Shown one piece after another: positions 7,635 to 16,973 of a stretch of 64,000 nucleotides of DNA. Within the stretch, counting starts at the first letter, position 1; every line of letters begins with the position of its first letter. Under the pieces are notes generated by a model, which had not been told where the DNA came from, searched no databases, and worked only from the letters and a program-made list of their open reading frames with translations. Origin of the DNA: Actinopolymorpha cephalotaxi (lineage in GTDB: Bacteria > Actinomycetota > Actinomycetes > Propionibacteriales > Actinopolymorphaceae); the NCBI RefSeq assembly GCF_013408535.1, contig NZ_JACBZA010000001.1, forward strand, positions 558,001 to 622,000, given 5' to 3'. A program made the translations under genes and the position numbers.

Positions 7635-8570
7635 GTGCCTTCCACCGCACCCGCACCGCTACGACTCATGCACGTGCACGCCCACCCCGACGACGAGTCG
7701 AGCAAGGGGGCCGCCACCACCGCCCGTTACGTCGCGGAGGGTGTCGAGGTCCTGGTCGTGACCTGCACGGGGGGTGAGCGCGGATCGATTCTCAACCCGC
7801 ACATGGACCGGCCCGACGTCCTGGACAACCTCGCCGACATCCGCCGGCAGGAGATGGACCGGGCCCGGGAGATCCTGGGCATCCGGCAGGAGTGGCTCGG
7901 TTTCGTCGACTCCGGCTTCCCCGAGGGCGACAACCCCGGCCCGCTGCCGGAGGGGTCGTTCGCGGCGACGCCGGTCGAGGAGTCCGCCGGTGCGCTGGTG
8001 GGGGTGATGCGCGAGTTCCGCCCGCACGTCGTGACGACCTACGACGAGAACGGCGGATACCCCCACCCCGACCACATCATGTGCCACAACGTCACCATCG
8101 CCGCGTGGGAGGCCGCCGGTGACCCCGACGCCTATCCCGAGGCCGGCGAGCCGTGGCATCCGCTCAAGCTCTACTACCACCACTCGTTCCACTGGGAGCG
8201 CACCAAGGCGCTGCACGACGAGATGGTGCGGCGGGGCCTGGAGTCGCCCTACGCCGAGCGGCTGAACGAATGGAAGCAGGACCCCGCGCACGCCGCCAGG
8301 GTGACCACCCGGGTGCCGTGTTCGGACTACTTCCCGGTCCGCGACAAGGCCCTGCTCGCACACGCCACCCAGATCGACCCCGAGGGGCCGTGGTTCGCCT
8401 GCCCGCTGGAGGTGCACGTCGCCGCGTGGCCGACCGAGGACTACGAACTGGCCCGCAGCCTGGTGGAGGCGCCCGTCCCCGAGGACGACCTGTTCGCCGG
8501 GCTGCGTGATCTCGTCGAGGACGCGCCCGGCCCGCGAGGCGCCGGACGGCTCGCCCCGGAGGCGTCCTGA
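7635..8570 (+). CDS. mca: mycothiol S-conjugate amidase
   Basis: Zinc amidase that cleaves mycothiol S-conjugates of electrophiles and antibiotics, releasing a mercapturic acid for export and GlcN-Ins for mycothiol recycling; cytoplasmic. The 311-residue protein has the LmbE/PIG-L fold with zinc ligands in HAHPDDE near the N-terminus and HPDH (in [12 protein letters not shown]), plus the conserved [12 protein letters not shown] chose GTG 7635 because AGGAGA lies 8 nt upstream and the protein then begins just before [13 protein letters not shown]; the longer reading from 7578 adds an unconserved, Arg-rich tail. It is followed 91 bp later by the small membrane-protein gene that accompanies mca in other actinobacteria. 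Close relative MshB is less likely given the neighbours and C-terminal sequence. Confidence 0.93.
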   Translation: MPSTAPAPLRLMHVHAHPDDESSKGAATTARYVAEGVEVLVVTCTGGERGSILNPHMDRPDVLDNLADIRRQEMDRAREILGIRQEWLGFVDSGFPEGDNPGPLPEGSFAATPVEESAGALVGVMREFRPHVVTTYDENGGYPHPDHIMCHNVTIAAWEAAGDPDAYPEAGEPWHPLKLYYHHSFHWERTKALHDEMVRRGLESPYAERLNEWKQDPAHAARVTTRVPCSDYFPVRDKALLAHATQIDPEGPWFACPLEVHVAAWPTEDYELARSLVEAPVPEDDLFAGLRDLVEDAPGPRGAGRLAPEAS

Positions 8571-8661
8571 GGTCGTGTCCGCATCCTCGGCTGCGACAAT
8601 CGGCTGACGGGCCCGTGCCTGTCGCGGACCACGAACACCCAGGTGGGAGAAGGTACGTCCA

Positions 8662-8961
8662 GTGCTGTACATGATCGTCGAGGCGGCCGCGCCGCAGGAT
8701 GACGCGGCGTGGGTGGGCCCCGGTCTGCTCGGTTTCGTGGTGATCGCGGCCATCGGCGTGGCGACGGTGCTGTTGTGGCGCAACATGAACAAACAGCTGC
8801 GCAAGGTGCGGTTCGAGGAGCCCGAGCCGCGCCGCCGCCCGGGACCCGGACAACCGCCCGCCGGTGGTGACCGGCCAGGACCGGCCGGCGGGCCGGGCGA
8901 CACCGCGGAGGACGGCGGGTCCGGCCCGGACCACCCCGGCGCGGAGGATCGCCGCCGCTGA
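8662..8961 (+). CDS. small single-pass membrane protein of the mca neighbourhood
   Basis: A 99-residue protein of unknown function. A hydrophobic helix spans about residues 19-37 (GPGLLGFVVIAAIGVATVLLW), followed by a basic stop-transfer segment (RNMNKQLRKVRFEEPEPRRR) and a disordered Pro/Gly-rich tail, so the tail is probably cytoplasmic. The GTG at 8662 has GGAGAAGG 8 nt upstream; an in-frame ATG lies at 8671. The position right after mca matches the small membrane protein following mca in mycobacteria (Rv1083 position), which supports it being real despite its low complexity. No role is known. Confidence 0.75.
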   Translation: MLYMIVEAAAPQDDAAWVGPGLLGFVVIAAIGVATVLLWRNMNKQLRKVRFEEPEPRRRPGPGQPPAGGDRPGPAGGPGDTAEDGGSGPDHPGAEDRRR

Positions 8962-9009
8962 CCTACTGACCCGCTGAGTTGGTGACCCGCTGACCTGGTG
9001 ATTCGCCGG

Positions 9010-9816
9010 TCAGGGGACCACGCGGACGTCGAGTGCGGCCCGGGCCGCCGCCTGGTCGCCGTCGACGGTGAGTCGCCGGCCGAGGTCGTCGGCCGGTAGC
9101 CGCCGCCACAGCGCGAGCAGCAGGTCGCCGGCCGTTCCCGTGACGGTGGCGGTCGCGGCCGCAGCCTCGGTGTCGGTGAGCGCGGGGCCGATTCCGACCG
9201 GTACGCCGTCCGGCTCGGCCGGAGGGCTGACCAGCCAGCGGCCGGCGTGGTCGGTACACCGCAGCAGGACCGGCGCGAGGAGCCGATGCGGCCCGAAGCG
9301 CTGTGACCTCGGCATCATCACCTCCACGACCTCACCCACGCCGTCGGCGGCCAGGTCGGGGTCGACCACCGGCGTACCGCCGACAGCCTGTTCGGCGTCG
9401 ACCCGGTGGATGCACACCTCGTGCGCCTGGCGGCGGGACCAGAACTCCGCCGTGCCGCCGTCGCCGAAAGCCCAGGTCGGCCGGGCAGGGTCGGTCGCCG
9501 CCAACTGGTCGAGCAACAGGTCGACCGACTCGGCGTACCACGGTCCCAGCTCGGAGTCGGCCGGGCTGGGCACCGTGTCCGACCCGCCGCCGGGAAACTC
9601 GCCGGTCCGTACGATCTTCGCGGCCCACCGGTGCACCCGGCCGGTGTGTGCCACCAGGTCGGCGAGCGTCCATTTCGGGCATGACGGGACGCGGGCGGTG
9701 TCCGGGCCGGTCTCGTACGCCGCCAGCAGGCGGGCGGCCTCGGCCCGGATGAAGGCCGCGTAGGCAGGTGGGTCCAGCGCGCCGTGCAGCGGAACGGAGT
9801 TGGCGGGGTTGTTCAT
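9010..9816 (-). CDS. maleylpyruvate isomerase family mycothiol-dependent enzyme
   Basis: A 268-residue DinB-superfamily protein of the mycothiol-dependent maleylpyruvate isomerase type. The N-terminal four-helix bundle includes the metal-ligand helices CPKWTLADLVAHTGRVHRW (His) and WSRRQAHEVCIHRVDAE (two His), and a C-terminal MDMPI/SCP-like domain ends in WRRLPADDLGRRLTVDGD. Family members use mycothiol as a cofactor for isomerisation, dehalogenation or thiol transfer; the substrate here is unknown. It lies convergent to the small membrane protein and divergent from ung (172 bp). TAGGTT is 6 nt before the ATG with no Shine-Dalgarno sequence, so the mRNA is probably leaderless. Confidence 0.88.
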   Translation of the reverse strand: MNNPANSVPLHGALDPPAYAAFIRAEAARLLAAYETGPDTARVPSCPKWTLADLVAHTGRVHRWAAKIVRTGEFPGGGSDTVPSPADSELGPWYAESVDLLLDQLAATDPARPTWAFGDGGTAEFWSRRQAHEVCIHRVDAEQAVGGTPVVDPDLAADGVGEVVEVMMPRSQRFGPHRLLAPVLLRCTDHAGRWLVSPPAEPDGVPVGIGPALTDTEAAAATATVTGTAGDLLLALWRRLPADDLGRRLTVDGDQAAARAALDVRVVP

Positions 9817-9822
9817 GAGCTC

Positions 9823-9828
9823 AACCTA
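9823..9828 (-). promoter_or_regulatory. -10 box of a leaderless promoter for the mycothiol-dependent enzyme
   Basis: TAGGTT on the minus strand ends 6 nt before the ATG at 9816. No clear -35 and no Shine-Dalgarno sequence are present. Confidence 0.5.
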
Positions 9829-9988
9829 AGGTGTCCGGTCCCCCGGTGGATCACGTGGCGACTGGTGATGCGGGGGCTCGCGCACCGGCGCGGCGGGTGG
9901 ATCCGGTGGTGTCGGTGCGGTCCCATAGGCTCGGTCGACGCAGCAGGGGCGAAGGCGGCCGGGTCCGGCGACAGCCCAGGAGGCAGGC

Positions 9989-10792
9989 ATGAGCGAAGCG
10001 GCCCAGACGCAACTGAGTGGTGTCGCCGAAGGCACCGAAGACCCAGGCGCCACCGAAGTCATGGGTGGCACCGAGGGCACCGGCAGCACGCCTGCGGGCG
10101 AGCGGCAGACCACCGACGGCCGCGGATCGCTGGCCGAGCTGGTGGCCGCCGGCTGGGAGGATGCCCTGGCGCCGGTCGCCGGGCAGATCGCCGCGATGGG
10201 CGACTTCCTGCGCGCCGAGCTCGCCGCCGGGCGGCGCTACCTCCCGTCCGGTCCCGACGTCCTGCGGGCGTTCCAGCAGCCGTTCGCCGACGTGCGCGTC
10301 CTCATCGTCGGCCAGGACCCCTATCCCACGCCCGGGCACGCGGTGGGGCTGAGCTTCTCCGTGGCACCCGAGGTGCGGCCGATCCCGCGCAGCCTGACCA
10401 ACATCTACCGCGAGTACGCCGCCGACCTCGGTCATCCGCTGCCGTCCAACGGCGACCTGTCGCCCTGGTCGCGGCGCGGCATCCTGCTGCTCAACCGTTC
10501 GCTCACCGTCGAGCCCGGCAAGCCCGCCGCCCACCGCGGCAAGGGCTGGGAGGCCGTCACCGACCAGGCCATCCGGGCGTTGGTGGCCCGGGAGACGCCG
10601 CTGGTGGCGATCCTGTGGGGGCGGGACGCGCAGAGCCTGCGGCCGTTGCTGGGCAAGGTGCCCAGGATCGAGTCCGCGCACCCGAGCCCGATGTCGGCCG
10701 ACCGGGGGTTCTTCGGTTCCCGCCCGTTCAGCCGGGCCAACGCCCTGCTGACCGAGCAGGGCGGGGAGCCGGTCGACTGGGCTCTCGACTGA
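9989..10792 (+). CDS. ung: uracil-DNA glycosylase (family 1)
   Basis: Removes uracil from DNA to start base-excision repair. The 267-residue protein carries the family 1 signatures: the catalytic water-activating loop [18 protein letters not shown], the [11 protein letters not shown] segment, the LLLNRSLTV strand, and the leucine loop [18 protein letters not shown]. The first 45 residues (Gly/Thr/Glu-rich) are a non-conserved extension. A strong AGGAGG lies 7 nt before the ATG at 9989, fixing the start. It stands alone, between a divergent mycothiol enzyme and a codirectional penicillin-binding protein, and belongs functionally with the nearby polX. Confidence 0.96.
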   Translation: MSEAAQTQLSGVAEGTEDPGATEVMGGTEGTGSTPAGERQTTDGRGSLAELVAAGWEDALAPVAGQIAAMGDFLRAELAAGRRYLPSGPDVLRAFQQPFADVRVLIVGQDPYPTPGHAVGLSFSVAPEVRPIPRSLTNIYREYAADLGHPLPSNGDLSPWSRRGILLLNRSLTVEPGKPAAHRGKGWEAVTDQAIRALVARETPLVAILWGRDAQSLRPLLGKVPRIESAHPSPMSADRGFFGSRPFSRANALLTEQGGEPVDWALD

Positions 10793-10864
10793 CCTGCACT
10801 CGACCGACTGCACCGACTGACCTACCCGACACTCGTGCACCGATGCATCGCACCGGGGGATCTC

Positions 10865-12766
10865 ATGCGTACACGCCTGGCCGCGGCGGCGGTCGCGTTC
10901 GCCCTACTCACGGGTGCGGCGGCCTGCTCGCAGGGCCCGCCGGAGGAGGCGTCCAGGGCGGCACGGGCGTTCGCCGCGGCGTGGTCGTCCGGCACGCTCG
11001 GCGCCACGGTCGACCCGCGCACGGCGAAGGCCGCGGGCCGCGACCTGACGGCCGACGCGCGGGCAGTGCGGGTCCGGAAGACGACCGTCCGCCCGGCCGG
11101 TGAGCTGACCTGCCTCGACAGCGACCAGGCCGCGAAGCTGAAGGCCGACGGGAAGGTCTGCCGCCAGCCGCTGACCGTCACCCACGAGCTGGCCGGCCTG
11201 GGCGACTGGCATTACACCACCACCGCGCAGGTACGCCAGGACGACCAGGGCAGGTGGAAGGTGTGGTGGACGCCACAGACGTTCCACCCGAAGCTCGTGG
11301 CGGGCACGGAGTTGCTCCGCCACCGGGAGCTCCCGAAGCGGGCGTCCATCCTGGACCGCGCGGGGAAGCCGCTGACCAAGGAGACGCCGGTGGTCCGGGT
11401 CGGGGTGGAGCCGCGCCGGGTCGAGCCGGACGTCACCTACGCCAAGCTGCAGCAGGTGCTCGACGTCGACCCGAACGCCCTGCGCAGGCGGGCCGAGGCG
11501 GCCGACCCGACGTTCTTCGTCGACGTGCTGACCCTGCGCGAGCCCGCCTACCAGAAGGCGCGGGCCCGGCTGGACGACATCCCCGGGGTGGTGACCCGCG
11601 AGGACACCATGTCGCTCGGCCCGTCGTCGTCGTTCGCCCGCGGCGTGCTCGGCGTCGTCGCGCCGGCGACGGCGGACTCGCTGAAGGACGCGGGCCCGTT
11701 CGCGACGGACGGCGACGCGGTGGGCGCGAGCGGGCTGCAGGCGGCGTACCAGACCCGGTTGGCCGGTAGCCCGAGCGGCCGGATCGACGTGGTGCGCACC
11801 GCCGACGACCACCGGGTGGCCACGGTGTTCTCGCGGACGGCGAAGCCGGGCAGGTCGCTGCGCACGACGCTCGACCAGGACGCGCAGAACGCCGCGGAGG
11901 ACGCGGTCGCGGGCCAGCAGAAACCGACCGCGCTGGTGGCGGTCCGGGCCGGCACCGGTGAGGTGCTGGCCGCCGCGAACGGCCCTGGCGTGACGTCGTA
12001 CAACCGTGCCTTCGTCGGCCACTACGCACCCGGCTCGACCTTCAAGGTGGTGTCGGTGTCCGCGCTGCTGGAGGGCGGGCTGCGTCCCGGCGACACGGTG
12101 ACCTGTCCGGCCGACACGTCCGTGGGCGGCAAGCACTTCAAGAACGCCTACTCCTTCTCCCTGCCCGACGGTCCGATGACCGACGCGTTCGCGCACTCCT
12201 GCAACACCACCGTGGTCGACCGCGCCCGCGACCTGGACGACGGCGACCTGGTGGCGATGGCCGAGCGGTTCGGCATCGGCACGAAGTGGAAGCTCGGGCT
12301 GCCGGCCTATTCCGGCTCGGTCCCCGAGCCCCACGATCTGGTCGACCGCGCGGCCAGCATGATCGGCCAGGGCCGGGTGCTGATGAGCCCGCTGGGCATG
12401 GCGCTGGTCGCCGCGACGGTGGACGCCGGACGGCCGTACAAACCGGTGCTGCTGCCCGACGTGGCGCCCGGCGGTCCCGCGGGCGAGGCGCTTCCGGCCG
12501 GACTGGTCCAGGAGATGCGGGGGCTGATGCGGGCGGTGGTGGCCGACGGCTCCGCCAAGCAGTTGGACCTGCCCGGCCCGGACGTCCACGCCAAGACCGG
12601 CACGGCGGAGTACGGCAGCGACGACCCGCCGCGCACGCACGCCTGGATGATCGGCTACCGCGGCGACATCGCGTTCGCGGTGCTGGTCGAGGACGGCGGC
12701 GCCGGCGGCAAGGACGCGGGACCCGTGGCGCGCACGTTCCTGCGCGGCATCAACTTCGTGGAGTGA
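10865..12766 (+). CDS. penicillin-binding protein, MecA_N/PBP2-like transpeptidase (probable lipoprotein)
   Basis: Peptidoglycan DD-transpeptidase of 633 residues acting outside the membrane. A short basic-hydrophobic signal ends at Cys21 (LLTGAAAC), a slightly atypical lipobox, so it is probably a lipoprotein. It is followed by an NTF2-like MecA_N domain (about 26-150), a PBP dimerisation region (about 150-330) and the transpeptidase domain. The active-site triad is intact: STFK (nucleophile Ser391), SCN (445-447) and KTGTAE (about 577-582). The start at ATG 10865 follows GGGGGA; an in-frame ATG at 10835 would put extra residues before the signal. It resembles the class B PBPs common in actinobacteria with MecA-like architecture; intrinsic beta-lactam tolerance is possible but cannot be inferred. 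No elongasome or divisome genes adjoin it. A MITE-like element begins 13 bp after its stop. Confidence 0.92.
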   Translation: MRTRLAAAAVAFALLTGAAACSQGPPEEASRAARAFAAAWSSGTLGATVDPRTAKAAGRDLTADARAVRVRKTTVRPAGELTCLDSDQAAKLKADGKVCRQPLTVTHELAGLGDWHYTTTAQVRQDDQGRWKVWWTPQTFHPKLVAGTELLRHRELPKRASILDRAGKPLTKETPVVRVGVEPRRVEPDVTYAKLQQVLDVDPNALRRRAEAADPTFFVDVLTLREPAYQKARARLDDIPGVVTREDTMSLGPSSSFARGVLGVVAPATADSLKDAGPFATDGDAVGASGLQAAYQTRLAGSPSGRIDVVRTADDHRVATVFSRTAKPGRSLRTTLDQDAQNAAEDAVAGQQKPTALVAVRAGTGEVLAAANGPGVTSYNRAFVGHYAPGSTFKVVSVSALLEGGLRPGDTVTCPADTSVGGKHFKNAYSFSLPDGPMTDAFAHSCNTTVVDRARDLDDGDLVAMAERFGIGTKWKLGLPAYSGSVPEPHDLVDRAASMIGQGRVLMSPLGMALVAATVDAGRPYKPVLLPDVAPGGPAGEALPAGLVQEMRGLMRAVVADGSAKQLDLPGPDVHAKTGTAEYGSDDPPRTHAWMIGYRGDIAFAVLVEDGGAGGKDAGPVARTFLRGINFVE

Positions 12767-12779
12767 GGGCCCTCCCGGC

Positions 12780-12948
12780 CTAGGGTCTGTCCTGCGGATC
12801 ATGGCCGGTTCGCGTGCCCCCGCATCCCGCCCGGCCGCGTTGTCGTCGTCGCGCGTAGAACACCGCTACGCGTCTCCTCCTCCGCCTTGCCGGACGGGCG
12901 CGGATGACCCGCTCACTGTTCGGCCATGATCGGCAGGACAGACCCTAG
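12780..12948. mobile_element. MITE-like foldback element with 28-bp terminal inverted repeats
   Basis: The 28-bp terminal repeats (12780-12807 and 12921-12948) match with one mismatch; each ends in CTAG followed by GGGTCTGTCC reading inward. The 113-bp interior has no ORF and contains a central hairpin (CGCGTAG, 7-nt loop, CTACGCG at 12852-12872) and further self-complementarity, so the whole element can fold back. CTAG at both outer edges fits a 4-bp target duplication of the kind made by IS5-family transposases, and IS5-like ends often begin GGG-CTGTC; that assignment is from memory. It fills nearly the entire gap between the PBP gene and polX. No transposase is in the window. Confidence 0.75.
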
Positions 12949-12951
12949 ACT
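12946..12951 (+). promoter_or_regulatory. -10 box for polX formed at the MITE edge
   Basis: TAGACT begins within the last three bases of the foldback element and ends in flanking DNA; the ATG of polX follows after 7 nt, the leaderless geometry. No good -35 is seen, and upstream sequence is entirely the element. Confidence 0.5.
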
Positions 12952-12958
12952 CGACACC

Positions 12959-14875
12959 ATGGCGCGACCGAACGAGCAGGTGGGCGCGCTCCTGCAGGAG
13001 TACGCCGACCTGGTGGCGATCACCGGTGGCGCGCCCTACCGTGCCCGGGTCTACGAGAAGGCCGCGCGATCGCTCGCCGGGCATCACCTCGACGTGTCCA
13101 CGCTCGACGAGGCCGGTCTGCGCGAGATCCCCAATGTCGGCGACTCGATCGCGGCGAAGGTGGTCGAGTACTTCCGAACCGGCCGAATCGAGGAGGTCGA
13201 GCGGCTGCGTGCCCGCATCCCGCCCGGCGTGCGCGAGCTGACGCGGATCCCCACGCTGGGCCCGCGCAAGGCGATGATGCTGTACGACGACCGCGGCATC
13301 GCCTCGGTGCAGGACCTGCTCGACGCACTGGACGCGGGGCGGCTGAGGGGCCTGAAGGGGTTCGGGCCGAAGACCGAGGAGAACCTCCGGCACGGCATCA
13401 CCCTGCTCCGCCAGGCCGGTGGCCGGGTCACCCTGGACGTGGCGATGGCGCTCGCCGAGGAGATCGTCGCCGCCCTGTCCGCCCTGCCCGAATGCGAGCG
13501 CTGCACCTTCGCCGGGTCGCTGCGCCGGATGCGTGAGACCGTCGGCGACCTGGACATCCTGGCCGCGTCCACGCAGCCGCGGTCGCTGATGAACGCGTTG
13601 ACCGGGCTGTCGCTGGTGGCGGAGGTGATCGCGCACGGCGACACCAAGACGTCGGTGCGCACCACCGCGGGAATGCAGGTCGACCTGCGCGTCGTACCCC
13701 CGGAGTCGTGGGGCGCGGCGCTGCAGTACTCCACCGGCTCGAAGGCGCACAACGTGCGCACGCGCGAGATCGCGGTACGCCAGGACCTCAAGCTGTCCGA
13801 GTACGGCCTGTTCACCGTCCCGCCCGCGCAGCGCCGGCACCGGCGCAAGGCTGGGTTGACAGCCGAAACGGTAAGTGGTGAAGGGGATTCGGGCGAGGAG
13901 AAGGTCGAGGCGGCAGAGGAGCCCGGACCTCCCGAGGCCGGCGAGCTGGTGGTGTCGAGGTCGGAGAAGGAGGTGTACGCCCGGATCGGGCTGCCGTGGA
14001 TCCCGCCGACCCTGCGGGAGGACCGCGGCGAGATCGAGGCGGCCCGCGACGGCGCGCTGCCCGACGTCGTGACCGAGCAGGACATCAGCGGCGACCTGCA
14101 CACCCACACCGACCTCACCGACGGGGTGGCGCCGATGGCTGCGATGGTGGCCGCCGCGGCCGAGCGCGGCTACGACTACTACGCGGTCACCGACCACGCG
14201 CCGAACCTCTTCATGCAACGGATGACGGACGAGAAGATGCTGGCCCAGCGCGAGCAGTTGCACGCCCTGGCGAAGCGGTACCCGGCGATGACTCTGCTGC
14301 ACGGGACCGAGCTCAACATCGACCCCGACGGCGAGGTCGACTGGCCGGCGGACTTCCTTGCCGGGTTCGACATCTGCGTCGCGTCCGTGCACTCCCACTT
14401 CGATCAGACCAGGGCGGAGCTGACCCGGCGGCTGGTCCGGGCCTGCGAGAACCCTCACGTCAGTGTGATCGGGCATCCGACCGCGCGGCTGATCGGCCGC
14501 CGGCCGCCGATCGACGTGGACCTGGAGGCGGTGTACGAGGCGTGCGCGCACACCGGCACCGCCCTGGAGGTGAACGCCTCACCGGGCCGGCTGGACCTGA
14601 ACGACGAGCACATTCTGGCCGCGCGCCGCCACGGGGTGAGGTTCGCCATCGACACCGACGCGCACGCGGTCGCCCACCTGGACTACCTGCGGTACGGCGT
14701 GGGGACCGCCCAGCGGGGCTGGCTCACCGCGGACGAGGTGATCAACACCTGGCCGCTCCGCCGGCTTCGGACGTTCCTGCGCAAGGGCCGGGAAGTAAGC
14801 ATGGGCCGGGAAGTAAGCATGGGCCGGGAAGCAGGCATGGGCCGGGAAGCACGGAAGGGACGGAAGGAACCGTGA
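12959..14875 (+). CDS. polX: PolX-type DNA polymerase with PHP domain
   Basis: Bacterial family X DNA polymerase/3'-5' exonuclease of 638 residues for gap-filling repair. Helix-hairpin-helix segments occur at about 55-70 and 96-140 ([39 protein letters not shown]). The nucleotidyltransferase motif is [16 protein letters not shown] (186-201) with metal ligands Asp198, Asp200 and Asp242. After an acidic linker (about 289-328) comes the PHP phosphoesterase domain beginning [12 protein letters not shown] (379-389). The C-terminus ends in a four-copy hexapeptide repeat (GREVSM-like). ATG 12959 is preceded by TAGACT 7 nt upstream rather than an RBS; longer readings begin inside the MITE. The stop overlaps the rtcB start by 4 nt. 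Confidence 0.93.
   Translation: MARPNEQVGALLQEYADLVAITGGAPYRARVYEKAARSLAGHHLDVSTLDEAGLREIPNVGDSIAAKVVEYFRTGRIEEVERLRARIPPGVRELTRIPTLGPRKAMMLYDDRGIASVQDLLDALDAGRLRGLKGFGPKTEENLRHGITLLRQAGGRVTLDVAMALAEEIVAALSALPECERCTFAGSLRRMRETVGDLDILAASTQPRSLMNALTGLSLVAEVIAHGDTKTSVRTTAGMQVDLRVVPPESWGAALQYSTGSKAHNVRTREIAVRQDLKLSEYGLFTVPPAQRRHRRKAGLTAETVSGEGDSGEEKVEAAEEPGPPEAGELVVSRSEKEVYARIGLPWIPPTLREDRGEIEAARDGALPDVVTEQDISGDLHTHTDLTDGVAPMAAMVAAAAERGYDYYAVTDHAPNLFMQRMTDEKMLAQREQLHALAKRYPAMTLLHGTELNIDPDGEVDWPADFLAGFDICVASVHSHFDQTRAELTRRLVRACENPHVSVIGHPTARLIGRRPPIDVDLEAVYEACAHTGTALEVNASPGRLDLNDEHILAARRHGVRFAIDTDAHAVAHLDYLRYGVGTAQRGWLTADEVINTWPLRRLRTFLRKGREVSMGREVSMGREAGMGREARKGRKEP
14785..14856. repeat. 18-bp in-frame tandem repeat at the end of polX
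   Basis: Unit GGGCCGGGAAGTAAGCAT: copies at 14785-14802 and 14803-14820 are exact, 14821-14838 differs at two positions, and a partial copy begins at 14839. It encodes GREVSM-type hexapeptides at the PolX C-terminus. The GGAAGGAA that follows is the likely Shine-Dalgarno sequence of rtcB, so repeat growth has pushed the polX end right up to the rtcB start. Confidence 0.85.
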
Positions 14876-16317
14876 CCCGGGGGAGCGCACCCGCACTGGT
14901 CCAGGAGACGGCGTACCGCTACCGGATCGACCCCATCGGGCGGATGCGGGTGCCCGGCGTGGTGTTCGCCTCTCCCGGACTGCTGCCCGAGGTGGGCGGT
15001 GACCAGGCGCTGCAGCAGGTGGCGGACGTGGCGACACTGCCGGGAATCGTGGACGCGTCGTACGCCATGCCGGACGTGCACTGGGGCTACGGCTTCCCGA
15101 TCGGCGGGGTGGCCGCCACCGACATCGCCGAGGGTGGCGTGGTGTCCCCGGGCGGGGTCGGCTTCGACATCTCCTGCGGCGTCCGGCTGTACGCGGCCGA
15201 CCTCGACGCGGCGGACCTCGCGCCGAGGAAGGAGGCGGTGCTGGACGGACTGAGCCGGTCGACACCGCGCGGCATGGGGAAGGGCGCGGTGTGGGAGCTG
15301 TCCGGGACCGACCAGCTCGCGAAGGTGCTGGCGTCCGGCGCGAGGTACGCCGTCGAGCAGGGACACGGGGTGCAACGCGACCTTGACAGGTGTGAGGACC
15401 TCGGCGCGGTCGATGACGCCGACCCTGCCGGACTGAGCGAACGCGCTGTCAACCGCGGCTTGCACCAGCTGGGAAGCCTGGGGTCGGGCAACCACTTCCT
15501 GGAGGTCCAGGTCGTCGACGCGGTGCGCGACCGGGTTGCGGCGGAGGCCTTCGGGCTCCGGGCGGGCCAGGTGTGCGTGATGATCCACTGCGGATCGCGC
15601 GGACTCGGCCACCAGATCTGCACCGACCACGTACGCACGATGGAGCAGGCGATGGCGGGGTTCGGCATCACCGTGCCCGACCGGCAGCTGGCGTGTGTGC
15701 CCGTCGACTCCGATCCCGGACGGGCCTATCTGCGGGCGATGGCGGCGGCCGCCAACTACGCCCGTGCCAACCGGCAGTTGCTCGGCCAGGCCGCGCGCGA
15801 GGTGTTCGAACGCCTCACCGGCGCCGGCCTGAACCTGGTCTACGACATCTCCCACAACCTGGCGAAGGTGGAGACGCACGTGGTGGCGGGGCAGTCGCGG
15901 CGCCTGTGCGTGCACCGCAAGGGCGCGACCCGAGCGCTCCCGCCCGGCCATGCCGACCTGCCGGCCGACCTGCGCGACCTCCCGGACGTGGGGCAGCCGG
16001 TGCTGATTCCGGGGTCGATGGGCACGGCGTCGTACGTCCTCACCGGCGTGCCGGGCGGTCCGGCGTTCGCCTCCACCTGTCACGGCGCGGGCCGCACGCT
16101 CAGCCGGCACCAGGCGGCCCGGTCCGTCCGCGGCCAGGAGCTCCGCACCCAGTTGGAGCGCAGGGGAGTCGCCGTGCGCGGGGCGTCGTGGCGTGGGCTG
16201 GCCGAGGAGATGCCCGAGGCGTACAAGGACATCGACGCGGTGGTCGAGGCGGCCGAGGGCGCCGGGCTGGCCCGGGCGGTGGCCCGGCTGGTGCCGGTCG
16301 GGGTGGTCAAGGGCTGA
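14872..16317 (+). CDS. rtcB: RNA-splicing ligase RtcB
   Basis: GTP- and Mn-dependent ligase joining 2',3'-cyclic phosphate (or 3'-phosphate) RNA ends to 5'-OH ends in RNA repair. The 481-residue protein shows the metal and catalytic signatures: [29 protein letters not shown] (metal Cys), [29 protein letters not shown], and STCHGAGR, whose His takes the GMP adduct. GTG 14872 overlaps the polX stop (GTGA) with GGAAGGAA upstream, so it is translationally coupled to polX. The archease gene lies immediately downstream on the opposite strand. A substrate cannot be inferred; roles in tRNA or rRNA damage repair are described for the family. Confidence 0.96.
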   Translation: MTRGSAPALVQETAYRYRIDPIGRMRVPGVVFASPGLLPEVGGDQALQQVADVATLPGIVDASYAMPDVHWGYGFPIGGVAATDIAEGGVVSPGGVGFDISCGVRLYAADLDAADLAPRKEAVLDGLSRSTPRGMGKGAVWELSGTDQLAKVLASGARYAVEQGHGVQRDLDRCEDLGAVDDADPAGLSERAVNRGLHQLGSLGSGNHFLEVQVVDAVRDRVAAEAFGLRAGQVCVMIHCGSRGLGHQICTDHVRTMEQAMAGFGITVPDRQLACVPVDSDPGRAYLRAMAAAANYARANRQLLGQAAREVFERLTGAGLNLVYDISHNLAKVETHVVAGQSRRLCVHRKGATRALPPGHADLPADLRDLPDVGQPVLIPGSMGTASYVLTGVPGGPAFASTCHGAGRTLSRHQAARSVRGQELRTQLERRGVAVRGASWRGLAEEMPEAYKDIDAVVEAAEGAGLARAVARLVPVGVVKG

Positions 16318-16364
16318 CCGACGGCTCTGGGGACCGTCGCCTGGTCGCTTGTCTGCCTGGTCGC

Positions 16365-16781
16365 TCAGACGTCGAGGGTGACCGCGCAGGACCAGCCGTC
16401 GGGGCCCTGCTCGAACCGCAGGCCGTGCAGCGAGACCGCCTTCGGGACCGCGCCGACCAGCTCCACCTCGCCGGTCCCGGTGACGTCGAAGTGCACGTCG
16501 TACCCCTCCTCCAGTGCGGGTTCGACCCGGGTCGCGAGCGGGATCACGTCGGCGGTGTCGAGGAGGTAGACCACCTCGTCCAGCACCGCGACCAGGAGGT
16601 CCTCGTCGGTGTCCGCGGTGACCTCGAAGCTCGCGGAGTCGGTCGGCCGGGCCGCCGAGGTGTCGGCGAACGTCTCCACCATCGCGGCGACCGCCTCGGC
16701 CACACAGGCCTCCCGGGTCGGCCCCCAGGCCTCGATCCGGGCGTCCGCGGTGTGCGGGACGCTTCGGTGTCCGAGCTGCAT
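16365..16781 (-). CDS. archease (RtcB cofactor)
   Basis: A 138-residue archease, the small metal-binding protein that speeds RtcB guanylylation and allows multiple turnover. Recognisable segments are HTADARIEAWGPTREACVAEAVAAM near the N-terminus, with the conserved His-Thr-Ala-Asp and acidic residue, the central DEDLLVAVLDEVVYLLDT helix, and the C-terminal strands AVSLHGLRFEQ. ATG 16781 has GGAGG 8 nt upstream. The gene is convergent with rtcB, 47 bp apart, a tight functional pairing despite opposite strands. Confidence 0.93.
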   Translation of the reverse strand: MQLGHRSVPHTADARIEAWGPTREACVAEAVAAMVETFADTSAARPTDSASFEVTADTDEDLLVAVLDEVVYLLDTADVIPLATRVEPALEEGYDVHFDVTGTGEVELVGAVPKAVSLHGLRFEQGPDGWSCAVTLDV

Positions 16782-16973
16782 CGTCCGCCTCCGGCGCGAC
16801 TGGCCTACGTAGGTTCCGGGGACTGTCCTTCCCCTCGCCGCGCACGCTACGCGACCAGGTTCCTGCGCGCTGTGCACCGCGCGGACACCGGGGCCGGCAA
16901 TTTCGCGGCCTGCTCCGGACGGAAGGCGCCGCGGTGGGGAAGCCCGTTCGACCGGGACGGGACAATCGGACCC

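Noticed and set aside
7493-7720. 75-codon minus-strand frame between greA and mca, at the usual DUF4307 position
   Set aside because: It overlaps the mca start, has no membrane helix and does not resemble DUF4307.
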